A DNA stretch of 64,000 nucleotides from Cyanoderma ruficeps (taxonomy: Eukaryota; Chordata; Aves; Passeriformes; Timaliidae), in NCBI GenBank assembly GCA_008694505.1, contig VZDJ01000346.1, forward strand, positions 15,479,719 to 15,543,718. The letters run 5' to 3'. Positions 11,949-24,490 of the stretch are shown here, piece after piece. The translations under genes and the position numbers were made by a program. Under the pieces are notes generated by a model. It did no database searches, was not told where the DNA came from, and was given only the letters and a program-made list of their open reading frames with translations. Positions within the stretch are counted from its first letter, which is position 1, and every line of letters starts with the position of its first letter.

Positions 11949-12070
11949 GTGGCTTTAGAGTGCTTTTTACAATTATTAATTCTATTAGTCAACTAGCAGG
12001 CGGGCTAATGCAATTGTCTTAGAAGATGCACGGAAGACACAGAAGACATTTTGAGAGCTGATCTGTATAT
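11949..12070 (-). other. TRPS1: TRPS1 exon 2, 5' untranslated part
   Basis: This is the 122-nt leader part of exon 2 between the splice acceptor and the upstream ATG. The acceptor is textbook on the minus strand: a T-rich tract (TTTTTTTTTGTTTTGTTTTG) followed by CAG ending at 12071, so the exon starts at 12070 with ATATACAG. It holds a short upstream ORF, annotated separately. The assignment rests on the adjacent, well-matched coding segment. The acceptor position is inferred from consensus only and not from a transcript. Confidence 0.8.
12005..12049 (-). CDS. Upstream ORF (14 codons) in the TRPS1 leader
   Basis: A complete short frame lies inside the exon 2 leader: ATG at 12049-12047, 14 codons (MSSVSSVHLLRQLH), TAG at 12007-12005. 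The ATG has A at -3, a better context than the first main-frame ATG. The frame ends 56 nt before the main start, a distance that could allow reinitiation. No known peptide is recognised and the likely effect would be on translation of TRPS1. Whether it is translated cannot be judged from sequence. Confidence 0.45.
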   Translation of the reverse strand: MSSVSSVHLLRQLH

Positions 12071-12096
12071 CTGCAAAACAAAACAAAAAAAAAGGT
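12071..12096 (-). other. TRPS1: Splice acceptor of TRPS1 exon 2
   Basis: On the minus strand a run of T and occasional G (TTTTTTTTTGTTTTGTTTTG) ends in CAG at 12073-12071. This is a strong polypyrimidine tract plus AG, immediately before the leader of the recognised coding segment. It marks the 3' end of a long first intron. Confidence 0.8.
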
Positions 12097-12272
12097 TTTC
12101 CTTCCTAAATTATGCATTCAAAATATGGTGTTGACTTAAAAACATTATTATACCTATTGTACGTTCCCATGCATCTATTACTGGGCACTATACAAATAGA
12201 GTCTGCTGTTCTCTATTTCCCTCAAACATGAGAAATCCCATAGCTCTCTTCTCCTCAGACACATGTACTCTT

Positions 12273-12273
<1 letters not shown>

Positions 12274-12307
<34 letters not shown>
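12274..12307 (+). repeat. (CA)17 microsatellite
   Basis: Seventeen uninterrupted CA units about 200 bp upstream (on the gene's strand) of TRPS1 exon 2. As a perfect run it is likely polymorphic. Confidence 0.98.
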
Positions 12308-12309
<2 letters not shown>

Positions 12310-13509
12310 TAAGACAAAAAATATCTCAGAGTTAATGTTTACCAAACACAAAGTCTAAAACAAGGTTAAAGTAACTGCTGAAAATGAGCTGTAGAAAGAA
12401 GTGTCTTAAAAATTCACATGCATCATCATGGGACTGGCCTAATGGGATAGTTAATGGCATCTAAATAACTCCATCAGCAGTTTTAAGTTAACCTCTGCTG
12501 GCTGCCTTATGTTCCACTTCAAACAAAATAAGTGGTGTTACTTTCGTTGTTAGCAGGCAACTTCCCACATTTCTACAATGTCATCGCAATAGTAAGCACA
12601 TTTGTTGGGTGCTAGTAAAGAAGCCTACTGAAGAACAGGCTTTAGGACTAGACTGCCTTTTCGTCACTGAAAATAGTGATCTGCCCAAAACAAAAGAACT
12701 ACTAAGCCATGTGAATGAAAGGACTTCTCGAGCTGAGGGAATTTTGGATAAAGCTCAGGTTGCAGCTATATGTACTTTCTCTCTAAACAGCCAAGGCTAC
12801 TCTATGTGGTTCATACATCTGCAAGATACAGACTTTTCTGTTCAACAGTCACATCAGTTTATCCCTGGGAACAAAAACTTCTGCTAAAATCAGTTTGTAG
12901 CTCAGGATAATGAATTACCATAGTGACTACTGTACTTCTTTAAAAAAAAAGAAAAAAAGAAAAAGAAAAAAACAAATTCTGGTAATCAATAGTTTCTTAA
13001 GAGTGGTGAAGATAATGGCTAATTACCTGCTGATCACCAGCTCCCCAGCGGGTCATTGTTGTTGCTCATTACTTTTACTGAATGTGAGGGCTTGTCATCA
13101 AAGCCTATTGCAACAGAATGGTTGTTGCCAGGTGCTTGTGATGCAGGTTTAGGTCAGATCTTAGTCATATGCTCTTTTTAACAAAATAATCCATCTAGAA
13201 ATATGTTTGAATTTTAAGAGACGCTACTGACTAACCTTTGTACAAGTAGATGCACAAGCAGACAAAGAGCAAACTTATACTCAAGGGTATATGAAGACTG
13301 CGATATTATCAGTCAATATGCTGCAGCAACAAAAAGTTAAATGAAAATACACATTTATATTCAACAGGCTCAAGTAGGACATCTTTGTTAAGGGATAGTA
13401 AAATTAATACTTTTACACTCATATATATTACACACCCACACAAAGACATATAATGCACATACGGCGCTTGAACATCAATCATTTTCCCAGAATAATGCAG
13501 CAAAAAATC

Positions 13510-13650
13510 ATTAACTCTCAGTGTCTCAGCTTAATATATGTGTAATACTTACCTATCTCACAGGAGTGTTGTGAGGCTTAATTAATTAGTGACTGTAAAG
13601 CACTTTGTGATCCTCTAATGAAAGGTGCTACGTAGCACAAAGTATTATTA
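13510..13650 (+). mobile_element. MIR-like SINE (amniote type)
   Basis: CTTACCTATCTCACAGGAGT, then GTTGTGAGGCTTAATTAATT, GTAAAGCACTTTGTGATCCT and AAAGGTGCTA... match the 3' half of an amniote MIR. The copy contains a 14-bp perfect palindrome (13625-13638). It sits in the long TRPS1 intron. Confidence 0.7.
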
Positions 13651-14214
13651 AAATCATTAGGACCACAAAAAAGCCCTGTGGAATTCCAGCCTACACTGTC
13701 TGTTGGGGTTGGGAGTGATCTTATTATTAAAAGAAGACCATCAGACTAATTTTCATAATTTTTTCAAGATTTTTTCCCCCTTTGCTGTTGTGATAGCATG
13801 TTAGTAACTAGAAATTTAATCTTTATAATCTTAATAACATACACTCATGTAGTTTGTTACTGCAGGGCTAGAGAAGAGAGCAAGGCTTTTGGCATTCATC
13901 TGGCTTTCCCTTTTAACAAAAAAAAAAAAAACGAGAGATTGAGAGACATATTTTGACACCTTCCCACACTCCACTCCAGCAGGACAGCCGATCATGTGAG
14001 ATCGCAGGATACTTGCTATAGCTGCATGGGAAAATAACGCTGTGGTTTTAATTTCTCTCATTTTTAGACTTCTTTTTCTTTCACAAAAGAAAAAAAAAGA
14101 AAAGAAAAAGAGGAAAAACAGAAAAAACCCACAAGACACAAAACAAAACCCAGTTTATTATACATAAAAAGACTACAAAGACTGTCTGCTGTTCTTCATA
14201 TAAAAACCCCTAAG

Positions 14215-14480
14215 TGTTCGAAGTGCCGGCTTCTATCAAGCACATCAAGTCCTAATCAATCTGGAGCCTCCTCCCTACTCTCCATACAACAATCGAGCAG
14301 CTGTAAGGCACACGAGCTCCGAAGCCAGAGCGCTCCTGTTTTGAGACTGAATTTCTGGGAAAGCATCTCGGCGGCGGGCTCCGTCCCCGGGGAGCCAGCC
14401 GGCACCCAGCCCTCCTCGGCAGCCTGTCCCGCCGGGCTGGCCCAGACCTGTGCCGAGCACAACCAGAAAGTTAACGAGCT
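14215..14480. promoter_or_regulatory. Small CpG-rich block 2.2 kb upstream of TRPS1 exon 2
   Basis: About 260 bp of clearly higher GC and CpG (for example GGCGGCGGGCTCC at 14369-14381) between AT-rich flanks. It lies just upstream of exon 2 on the gene's strand, where an alternative TRPS1 first exon would be plausible. I see no convincing donor on the minus strand and no family match in its frames, so it may equally be an enhancer. Confidence 0.35.
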
Positions 14481-16148
14481 CATTAGTCCAGCCCACAATG
14501 CAAAGACCTGCCGTGTTTTCGAATTTAGGCGTTAAAAAAAAGATGAAAATAAAAAAAAACCCTGTAAAAACCACTGGAAACTCCAGGCGAAATTGTTGCC
14601 CTCACCGAAAATTAGATTACTTTAGAGGCAAACTACCCCAGACTCAGGCACAGCTGTAGAGGACCAAAGGCCAAAGCTGCTGCCCTTCTACCTTCCCTTG
14701 TGGACACTCGCACAATTAAATGAGAGGAAAGAGACGTGTACAGCTTCACATCCCCACCATCTCCAGCTGGGACACAGGGCAGGAGGCAGTCACACACAGT
14801 GCTTCTCCCCACCTTTGGTTGTGGTTCTCAGCACAAGCCTGCCAGCAAACAACCAACACATGGCCCTCCCTAACTTTTCTCTTGTGAGAAAGGAAGGAAA
14901 GAACAACCCCTTCTGTGTAAGGAACCCAAGAGTCAGGCCCTAAACCATGGGAGGGCAGAATAAGCTTAATGACAAGCAACTGCCTCTTCAACAAGACCAC
15001 GTCCTTTCTGTTTCGGCACAAGCGTCTTCATACACCATGCAAGACAGAAGATGTCACAGCTCTAAGCAACTGACAAGTTAATTCCAAAGGAGTTTTTAAT
15101 CTATACATGTTTTTCTGCAAGTCCTCAAACTGCATGTCCAGTCTTTCCTGCCTGAAATTGCTAAGGTAGAACGCGATTCCTCATATCAGTAAAATTAGGC
15201 AGGATCAGACACTGTAATTGGACAAAATGCATCTGTTTGGTATTTTACACTCCACATGCTCCACTGAAATTACGATAGCTTCATCAATCTAAAAAGTGCA
15301 AGGAGAAAACCATGCCTTAAACGTCGCATTAGTAGAACAGCATTATAGCAAAACACAATTGTTTTTTTCTCCTCCTCTCGTACTCTTTTGCATTTTCAGG
15401 CTCTGCAATTTAGCCCCTGATCACCAATTGCCAAGGGCTGTTCACAATTTTTTTCCCCACAAAGTCTACAACAAAGAGATAAGTAAAAATACCTGTGGTC
15501 TGTTCAAGCTTGCTCTTTCCCATTTACATTTACTTTCCCAATATCGATCGTTCTCAAATCTCTAAAGGTGCACTTTTGGACATCTTAAATCCTGTTCAGC
15601 TACAAAGTGCCATCACCTTCAAACAACTCTCATCAGATAAATCTCTTATTAATTCACATTGAATTAATTCACAATGATCTTTTCTATTACCTTATGCTTC
15701 AGAGCACAGCACACATCAGTAGTCATCTAGCCACTGGAATAAATCTAACCTTTTCTATGGGTATAAAGCAGACACTTGGTCATTTCAAGAGAGTTTAGGA
15801 GTGGCATTTCAAAATAGATTGTTTAAGCCCACTTCCAGGCACTTATTTCATTTTAAGCTCACTCCTGGGGTAATCACACAGACACTTTCAAGAGAAACTG
15901 AAGCCAAAAGGTGATGTGTCTAAAGAGGTGACATGAAGGAGAATTCTATGCTCTCTTGCAACCAAAATGAAGAATTCTAAAACTGCTTTTATTTACAAGT
16001 TCTTGAGCACAGCAGGTTGCTGCTCTGCATTTCTTACTGGCCTGCTGCAGAGACCTTGTTCCTACCTGCCCTCCACTGCCATCCACGCAGGATGGGAGAG
16101 CCCAACAAGGCAAGATTCACTTTGCCCCCACTTCCAATCAAGTATCTA

Positions 16149-16325
16149 AAAGCACTTTGTACACATAACAACTAATTAAAATTCAAAAAAGCTTGTGAAA
16201 CAGGTAAACTGACGTCACTGCCATTTTACGGATAAATAAAATTATCTACAGAGAAATGAAAAATTCAAAGTGTTCAAGGTGATGTGCAGGCAGAGCTCTT
16301 GGCTAGTGACTGAACCTTGTTTCTC
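16149..16325 (-). mobile_element. MIR-like SINE, reverse orientation
   Basis: The plus strand shows AGCACTTTGTACACATAAC, then CCATTTTACGGATAAATAAA, CAAAGTGTTCAAGGTGATGT and GCAGAGCTCTTGGCTAGTGA, the reverse-complement order of MIR (…CATTTTACAGATGAGGAAAC…). It contains a perfect CRE octamer TGACGTCA (16210-16217). Confidence 0.6.
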
Positions 16326-16820
16326 TAGACGGCCATGCCCATATTCCCCTCCTGTATGTATTTCAATAAAGAAAGCATCACCCTAACACTTGGCAAAAGT
16401 CCACGATCCCATAATTTAATAACGTACAGAAGGAGCATCTCATGCAAAAATCTAAGTGCTCCAATTTATCATGACAGTTATGGGATAAGCTGACATTTTA
16501 TTTGTATGTAAATTAGTCTCCAAAAAAGCATTAAAAGGCCGCACTTTCAGAGAATATTATGCCTTTGCTTCTCTGTTCTGCATTTATCTAAACTCAGCTT
16601 TGTATATTAAAAGTAGCTTAATTTTTATGTATTGATGCTGCTTTGCATGCTCCCCAATCTACTGTTATTGCACCAGGGAGAGAATCCAGCCTGATCTGCT
16701 TACTGCAATAAAGTAACTGACTTCTGCCAGGACTGACACCTCCTATGAGAGCCCTGCCTGCCATCCTCTCCAAATCTTCTGGTTATTCTATTAATTATCT
16801 GTCCTTACACTTCATAGGAT

Positions 16821-16965
16821 GCAGAACATTCCCTATTAGATGAAACCAGAGGTCCGTTTAATCTGGTGTTACCTTTGGAGATATCAGATCCTTCAGTGAA
16901 GGTTCAACTGCTTTTGGATAGAATCACATGCTTCTATAAAAAAATGCATAGCTCCTAATCCTCAA
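16821..16965. mobile_element. Ancient CR1/L3-like fragment
   Basis: The stretch CCTATTAGATGAAACCAGAG followed by GTCCGTTTAATCTGGTG and, after a gap, CAGATCCTTCAGTGAAGGTT resembles the old amniote repeat phrase of the form ...GGATCAGACCAGAGGTCCATCTAGTCC... It is heavily decayed and the orientation is uncertain. Confidence 0.4.
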
Positions 16966-17044
16966 TGCTTAAGACAGGGGCTTACTTTCTAAAGAGTAAG
17001 AGGGTTTGCAGACTCAGTGACATCTTGTAGCTCTCACTCTACAA

Positions 17045-17074
17045 TCTAAATCTAAATCTAAATCTAAATCTAAA
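17045..17074 (+). repeat. (TCTAAA)5 hexamer repeat followed by poly-A
   Basis: Five perfect TCTAAA units run into an A tract. No function is evident. Confidence 0.95.
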
Positions 17075-17514
17075 AAAAAAAAAAAGGAAATATTTTAAGT
17101 GTTTTGAGTTTGCGTTTTGTCAGTGGAATAGAGTTTTTCCTCAATCTTGTACTAGCAAGAACCAAAGACCCCCTGGGTTGTGGGCATATCTATGCATCCC
17201 CACTGCTCATCCTCTCTTTAGGGCAAACAACCACTGTCTTGCCAAACTCTTCTAGTAGGTGTGGCAATCTCGTATGTTTCAATTTCTTTTCAGCCTGAGT
17301 AAATGCACTGTTCTCTGTAATCCAAATGTCCTTTGAAGACAATGGGAATTCAGGGCTTGCAAATGACTCAGAACTGAATGTGAGTTGAGTGTACTGGCAG
17401 AGGCAAGCACAGTGCTACCTCGAGATGAAGAGTGAGGAAAGAAGGTGACCTCCTGGCTCCTAGGCAAGAGCGATCAGGTGTGGGTACAAGGAATGACTCA
17501 TTTGTTCTTTTGCA

Positions 17515-17640
17515 TTAAGAATACAATGGACTGATCCAATTTCCCTTGAAGGTAATGGCAAAAGCCCCACTGACTCCGAGGGAAGCAAGTCTGAGATGTG
17601 CTGTCCCCTTTCTGCCAGGTGAGGTCTGTGATATGAGAGA
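17515..17640. repeat. Possible ancient amniote interspersed repeat
   Basis: CTGATCCAATTTCCCTTGAA with GGTAATGGCAAAAGCCCCAC and TGACTCC resembles a common old amniote phrase of the type GATCC...CATTGAAGTCAATGG... A related phrase lies at 17320-17350 (CCTTTGAAGACAATGGGAA). Assignment is tentative and no family name is given. Confidence 0.3.
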
Positions 17641-18376
17641 AAAGCATCAGAGCTCTCTTGCCCAAAACCTCAGTCAAATGGAACCATAAATTACTTGGGA
17701 GAACAGGAAAAGATGCAAGGGAGATAGAGGATGGTTTTTGCTAGCATTCCAGAAAAGTTCAAATAATTTTGTTTCCAACTAAAGCCAAAATCCTCCCATT
17801 TGAAATGGGGTTGAAATTTCAGAAACTGGGAAGGAGGCAGAAGTCTACAGCCCAGACCAAAACCAGTAATATTAAATCATCACTGGAGAGGGCATTATTG
17901 TAGTACTTTTCCAGCCAGACCAGAACCAAGATGAACATGAGTTTGCAAAAATGTCCTTAATTTTTTCTTTTCTGCAAAAAAAAAATTTGGCAAGGGTTTC
18001 CAGACACAAGTTACATAGGTAAGAGAGGGCAACCAAGGGCAACCGGAGTTGAGCCCACATACATCAAAGCAGACTCAGGCTTTGGGTACCTATCCAAATG
18101 GAGCCTTCAAAGGTTCTGATGTTGCCCTATTGTTTAGCTTGAATCTTGTCTAAGCTTGTTCAGGAGAACCCACATTCAGAAGTATGGAAGAAGGGAAAAA
18201 GAACACACATTTTCCAAACCGTGATTGCAAAACAAAACAAAAAAATGTAAATCTACCTGCTTCAGGGTAATACTGGTAAGCGTGGCTAGCTATTGTTGCT
18301 CCATGCTTTTCAATTTCCATATATTAGCATTCATTGCCAACATTATTAAATCCAAAGTTATTTGGATGCTTTGATC

Positions 18377-18405
18377 AGTAAATTGAACCTTGAGTTCAAT
18401 TTACT
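18377..18405. repeat. Perfect 12-bp inverted repeat with 5-nt loop
   Basis: AGTAAATTGAAC and its exact reverse complement GTTCAATTTACT flank CTTGA. It lies in intron sequence and no repeat family is recognised. Confidence 0.95.
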
Positions 18406-19117
18406 ATATATGATGTATCTATATTCACGTAAAGTTTACAAAACTATTATATTTCCCTGTTTTAACTTTTTTCCCCCCACAAGCTGTGAGTTTCTGTATA
18501 TCCCACAGCCATACATTCCAAACACAGACTATTTTATTTAGTAATTTATTCAAGAATTTAGATAAAAAGAAAAGCAATGGAAATTGTTTGGCAATCTCTA
18601 TATAAACAGTTCCTATACATTTGAGTTGAATCATCCAGCAATCGCTCATCTTGACATGCCTGTGACAGATAAAACTTTCACCACCAATATGCCCTCTTGA
18701 CTTAGAGATCAGGATACAGAGGATCCGTATCACAAAATCTCTTTTACCATTTATGGCTCTCACAAAAATTAAAATCACATTAAACATAAGCAAGTCAGAA
18801 TTTTGGCACTGTTTTTCCACTCAGCACAAATAACCCCACTCTCCATTGTGAATGGGGGAGAAACAACAGCAGTGGCAACCACAACAAAAGAGTGGATTGT
18901 ATGTTCTCTACACAAAACAGAAAGCTGTGCCTATTCAAGAAATCTTGGCCATTTGTCAGAAATTACCGAACTGATGTTGGAGCCCAATATTAGCTCCAGC
19001 CAAAGCAGTGGTGAATTACCTTGCCTTTCAAATAATCCCTGTTAACAAGGAAAGACTCTCCTGCAGAACATATCACATCTTCATGCAGACTGAGAAACAG
19101 AGCCCTTTCTTTAAAAA

Positions 19118-19165
19118 ACCAAAGTATTTTAACATTTAAATATTTAACATATTTAACATTTAAAA
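19118..19165 (+). repeat. ATTTAACAT-type tandem repeat
   Basis: Three to four imperfect copies of a unit like TATTTAACAT, then an A tract. Confidence 0.8.
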
Positions 19166-22100
19166 AAAAGACCAAAGTGAATGCAAATGGATTCACTCTA
19201 AGTGGTTTGTCTATTATTTGCCCTTTTTATCTCTTATTTTTCTTTTGAAGCTGAGAAATGAAGTGAAATGCTGATGAGAAATCTAGTCTTACAGCGCTTC
19301 CACCTTAACAATTTGTTACGACGCGGCTTTAAAATAGTAGCATTTTTCGGACAGCCGTAAGAACTGAGTACACGCATTCACTGAGGAGCATGATTTCTGT
19401 TTTACCCATTTCAATTCTGGTCGGAAAAGGGGAAAGGAGGGCACAGAATAAGAAGACTCCTTGATACTCTGCTGATGTGGCTTTGCAGCAGCTTCATGAG
19501 TGCTGGCAACCCTTTAAAACCAGCAAGGGATGCCAGCGCCAGCCTGCTGACTGCTGGATGAATATATATAGTGCAAATAATGCTGTTCTTGAATCAGTTT
19601 TTCCCAAACTCCCACATAAACTTTCCATGGGAAAATCTCATAATGCCTGCATAAGTGATTTTATGAATCTAGCTTTCAGCTTTTGATAGAAGATTTCTTA
19701 CGCTACTGACTTTGATTCTTTATTGCACAAAGGGGTGGTGCCAAAAGCCCTCACATTAGCCTGGACCATACAGACACCAGAAATCTAATTTAAACATCAC
19801 TAATCTGCCAGGATCATAAAACACATACAAAAAATGATTTAATTTTTTTTCCCGAGAGGTAAATGTGTAATTTCAGAAATACAACTACAACATAGGTGGC
19901 AGAATCTGCACACAGCAACATATAGACAGAAACTAAAACTACCAGTGAAAGTAGAAATCTTCAGTCTGCAGAGACAAACAGAAGTGAACAGCTGTTTTAT
20001 TCCTATTGAAGATATATTTTGAAATAAGTTGGGCACTATTTTTCTTCTCCAGCAATAACGCACCTAAATTTTTAAATTCCTTAAAAAATATGTAACTACC
20101 TCTCTAAGGGTTACAGAGAAGTACAACCACAGATTACACTAATATTTCCATTCTCAAAAATCCCCTGTACGCAAGCAAGTCTTACCACATTGCTCCTGTC
20201 TTCGTCCTTAGAGCTGCCTTCGTGCCACTTCAATTCCCAGTTGGGTACCTCACTAGTTTTAAGAAATATCCAGCAATGATGTTGAGCTGATCTGTTGCAC
20301 TGGGATGTACCCCACAAAAAGTGAAAGGTTTTGCCGTGTGTTCAATTATAAAGAAAGCAACTATTAAAGCAACTTCTGGGTTCACTGGCATTTTGGAGTA
20401 AAAAAAAAGTCCAAAAACTACTTGCAGAGGCTACAACAGCACCTTCTTTGAAGTAATGTTGCAACTTGTGCAAAGGAATTTGGGATGTACCTGAGATCTG
20501 AAGGTGCAGGCTACAAATTAACACAGCCAATTAGGTGGAGGAGCTGAGAGTCCAACATGGATGGGGTGAGATAACCACAACTGAATAAAAGGACTGCCAA
20601 ATGTGAGCCACTTGGCTGAGTACAGATCATGTCATTCTGCTCATCTAGCTGCTGCCCATCAATAATCTGTTGCTGTTTGCTCTGCCCATGACAATCAATC
20701 CAAGCTAGGACTGCTTCTAATTTTCCAGTCTAGGAATAGCTGCAGAACATGCACAACTGTTTTTTCAAAGAACTCAAGAGAGAAATGTTTCATCCACACA
20801 TCAGCGTGCAAATTCTTCACAAAATGGGACTAGTCAAGAGTAAATAATTACTCCTGTAACAGTTTCATCTGATAAACAAGAAGACATAAGGCTGCAAAAG
20901 TGATCTTTGTACCATTACCCATCAGGAGAGAATCCAACTTCTAAAATTACTTGATTAACTGATACCGGACCCAAAAACTGTGACAATTCTGCAGAGAATG
21001 TTTCACAATAGATGTAGTCATTTTTAGGGATTAGTATTAGCTAGAAATTTCTTACCCCCTGAAATCTGGTACAACTGGATTTATACAGCAAAGATACTTT
21101 CCTCTCAAGAAGACAGAGATGAAACCAGAGCCAAATAAATTTAAGAATCTCTTAAACAATTCTTTTGTTAAGCAGTACGTATTGAAAGAATAAGAATACA
21201 TGAAAGAAATTAGGAATTATCTTCATAATTTGGCTGTGGCTTCTCTTCTTGTGAGTAATGAGAACAGCCAAAGATCACAGATAAAAAACATGTCATAAGA
21301 CACTCATATAACCATTGTATGTAGATAACAATATGAGCATATGCCTATATGACCTAAAGAACAGAGACTGCAGTAAACCAATGTATTTGTGAAGTACGTG
21401 GTGCTTGGGTCTTCTCCAGCATAAAAATCTACTGATTAAACCGAACATAGACTCGAGTCTCTCTTTTTTAAAAAATAACCTCGTTATCATTGAATCCCGT
21501 ATCATCTTGATAGGCCTTGGCCTATTAATAGAAAAATAATTACTCTTTATGACTCCCAGATCTAAAGAAGCAATTTGATTTGCCATCCTATTACACCCTA
21601 AGTTGTTGAAGCTCTGCATCTCCTTTGAGTCTGAAGCAAAATAACCCAATAGCTCCGCTCATAACCCTCACACTTCATTCACCCTCGGCGGAACCTACAC
21701 GCAGCTCCCATTTTGCCTGCTCACAAGATGGCACGCTTGTCTCATGCCAACGGCACAAGTAAGTCTGTACTACACTCACAGCTTCAAAGATAATTAAAGG
21801 TTAGGCACGGAGGTGGCAGGAACACACTCCCAACTCCACCAACGGCACCGGTGGGGCTGCAGGTCTGTCTGCCTGTGCTGTGTGCCTGAACACCATGTAG
21901 GCACTGACCTGCTGCTTCTCCCTTCCCAAGCTCAGGTGTGGGAAACAGGGGGGGCTCAGAAACTGCAAACTCCAGAAGAAAAGAATGTGACTCCTTAGGC
22001 CGAAACTAAACTTTATCTATGTAGAACTCTACCAGCCTCTGAGCTAAAGGGGACTTGAGTAATGCATGTAATCTGGGCAACATACACACACTTGATTAGA

Positions 22101-24317
22101 CTCTAAAATTACTGAAAATTATCATCTCCCTTGTATCTAACAGCTTGACATATCAATGCCTTATGTCTCATTATGTTTCAATTTGAATCATGACTGTAAA
22201 TCACTGGAAAGACACAAAAAAGAATGAGGCGTAAGATCTGGGTGAAAAAAATGAGGATGCATGAGGGAGTGGACATTAGAAACTTTAAGAAAATATTAAA
22301 ATCAGAAATAGAAACATCATATAAACTGAGAAATGGCTACTGGAGGTAGTGGAATAAAGACCCCATGCTTCACTCATCACATGGTAGGTAGAGTTAAAAT
22401 TTGCTCAGATTTAAAGAAATGTCCTTTTTTCTTTTTTTCTTTTCTTTAAAGACATATGTGGGTAACAGAAACAGTAGGAACATAGGAATATTACTGTAAC
22501 TGTTGATTTCATTCACATTCACTATAAAAGATCTACCAAAACAGAAAAGATACCACCTTTTACTTTAAATGCAGCAAGAGTGCATAAAGGCAGACAAGTA
22601 CACATATTTAATTGTACACACAGGCCCTTCTTAACTTTATACAGGTAACCAGCTGCTAATCATTTTCTGCAGATCACTGCATTTTGCTCTTAATTCACAA
22701 AAACAAAAGAAAACTTGATCTTTGAACCCAACAAAAATTAAATACATCTTAGGCTGCACTGGAACTGGCATATGACCACTGTAACAGTGGTTCAAGAAGT
22801 GAGAAAGTGTCAATGGTTTAGGCATCAAGATGAGCAAAAGGAAGACCATGTGCAAGCTCACACTGCCACAGCGATGCTGTGCAAGCTGGAAACAGTGAAG
22901 CCACATGAGAGTATCAGATACTTCTCACTGCCAGTTAAAACTGCTTCCTATAATTATAAACATACAAAGGTTAAAGAAAGAAAATTATTATAATGCACTG
23001 ATAGAAAATGAATTCTCAAATACTCAAAAGATTAATCAACAGTCTATCAGCACAAGATACTGTGGCAACACTCAGCATTTCAGAAGCAGACAGCCAGGCA
23101 CTTTGTTTGCTTTGCTACATGAGAAAAATCCAACATCAGATTGTGGGTGCATCCCAACTGTGGGATACTCTTCTGCAGCTCCCAGCTCCAAATGCTCACC
23201 CTGGCAACATCCCGACTACGCGTCAGAAAATCTGGTTTGGCACCATTCTCCGAAGCATTTTGGACTCCATCAGTAGAAACTCAAGCGAACAGACAAAACG
23301 CAACATGCGCCACCCAGCAGATTAGAATTGCAGAGTCTGGTCTGCAGGAAAGAATCACCAACTGCCCAGCGCTGGCTTATGCTTCCTCCAAGCACTCCAC
23401 CTTTCAGCAATATTGAACAGACACTTTCTGCTCTGGTTTATAAAGCCTTTTTTTTTTCATTATTATTTTCTTTTTTTTTTTCCATCTTGAATAGAATAGT
23501 AGATGATTAAAATAGGAGACCAGACCTATGGTTAGGCAAGTAAACATGGTCTCATAACTTCCTTTGTGTCCACAGAAAATCAACATTATACACTAATCAC
23601 TCCCACTCCAAAACAGCCATATCACAGCTATGTTTACACTGTTTTTGTAACACTCATCAAGAAGCGAGCATGGCCTTGAGGCCAAATGACAAAGCAGAGA
23701 CTGAAACTCCTCTACACTATTCTCAAGTCATTTCTTTTCATTTGAACTAGTCCATCACAGTCTGAAAGTCTCATTTCAAACAGCTGCATCACAGATGAGC
23801 TAACAAGACAAATACTCGAGTGTTTATACAAAAATACTAAGAGAACTGAATGATAACTAAAGTTTCATGGTATTTTCAATCTAGAGAAGCACAGAGATAT
23901 ACAGAAAACTACTGAAAATTGTATTGAAAGTGGGAATGAAAACTAGTAGGGAAGAGTGCAAGCTCTGTGAAATAACAATCTCTCACACTTTATTAACAGT
24001 GATTGAAGAAGGAAAAAAAGAAAGAAAACAACACAGCAGTAGACAACAAATATAAACCAGTCCAAATCACACTTTAAAAAGCCTTATGTCCCAGGCAAAA
24101 ATTTGAGCATAAACAGGTAAGTAATGATGTCACAGATTGTACTGCATTAAGAAAACCATTTAAAATGTTCAAGAAAGATTCATTTTAATGAAAATAAATG
24201 AAGATATGGAAGATACACCTCTTCTCTTTATGAACATGTGAAGTGCAGCTCATTTAGACTAGAAACACAATTGCTAGCAGCAGGTAAACATTAGGGAGGG
24301 AAAAGCTTAGAATCCAG

Positions 24318-24490
24318 TTGGCATAAGAACAAATAGACTAGCCATGATTAACTTTGGGCTGGAAATGAGAAGGAAGGGTTTCAACTGACAAAGCAGTGAG
24401 GCTATGAAACATCCTTCCACCAGACGCTGTCAAGGCAAAAAAACTCTACCTAATTTTAAGATAAAGGTGGGTCACTTCATAAAAAGGATT
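24318..24490 (+). mobile_element. Ancient amniote CR1-like fragment
   Basis: The order AAGAACAAATAGACTAGCCA, TTTGGGCTGGAAATGAGAAG, GAAACATCCTTCCACCAGAC and CTAATTTTAAGATAAAGG resembles the 3' region of old reptilian CR1 (tagged by ...GGCTGGAAATTAGAAG... and ...TTTTAAGA...). It is very diverged and lies in the long TRPS1 intron. Confidence 0.55.

Noticed and set aside
12274..12307. CA repeat as a regulatory Z-DNA element of exon 2
   Set aside because: Such repeats are common in introns and nothing beyond proximity links it to exon 2; kept as a microsatellite only.
12609..12887. 92-codon plus-strand frame with normal-looking composition
   Set aside because: The first codon is not ATG, no homologue is recognised, and it lies in the TRPS1 intron on the opposite strand with no splice support.
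13831..14139. 102-codon minus-strand frame rich in Phe
   Set aside because: It is produced by A runs on the plus strand (poly-Phe) and has no other support.
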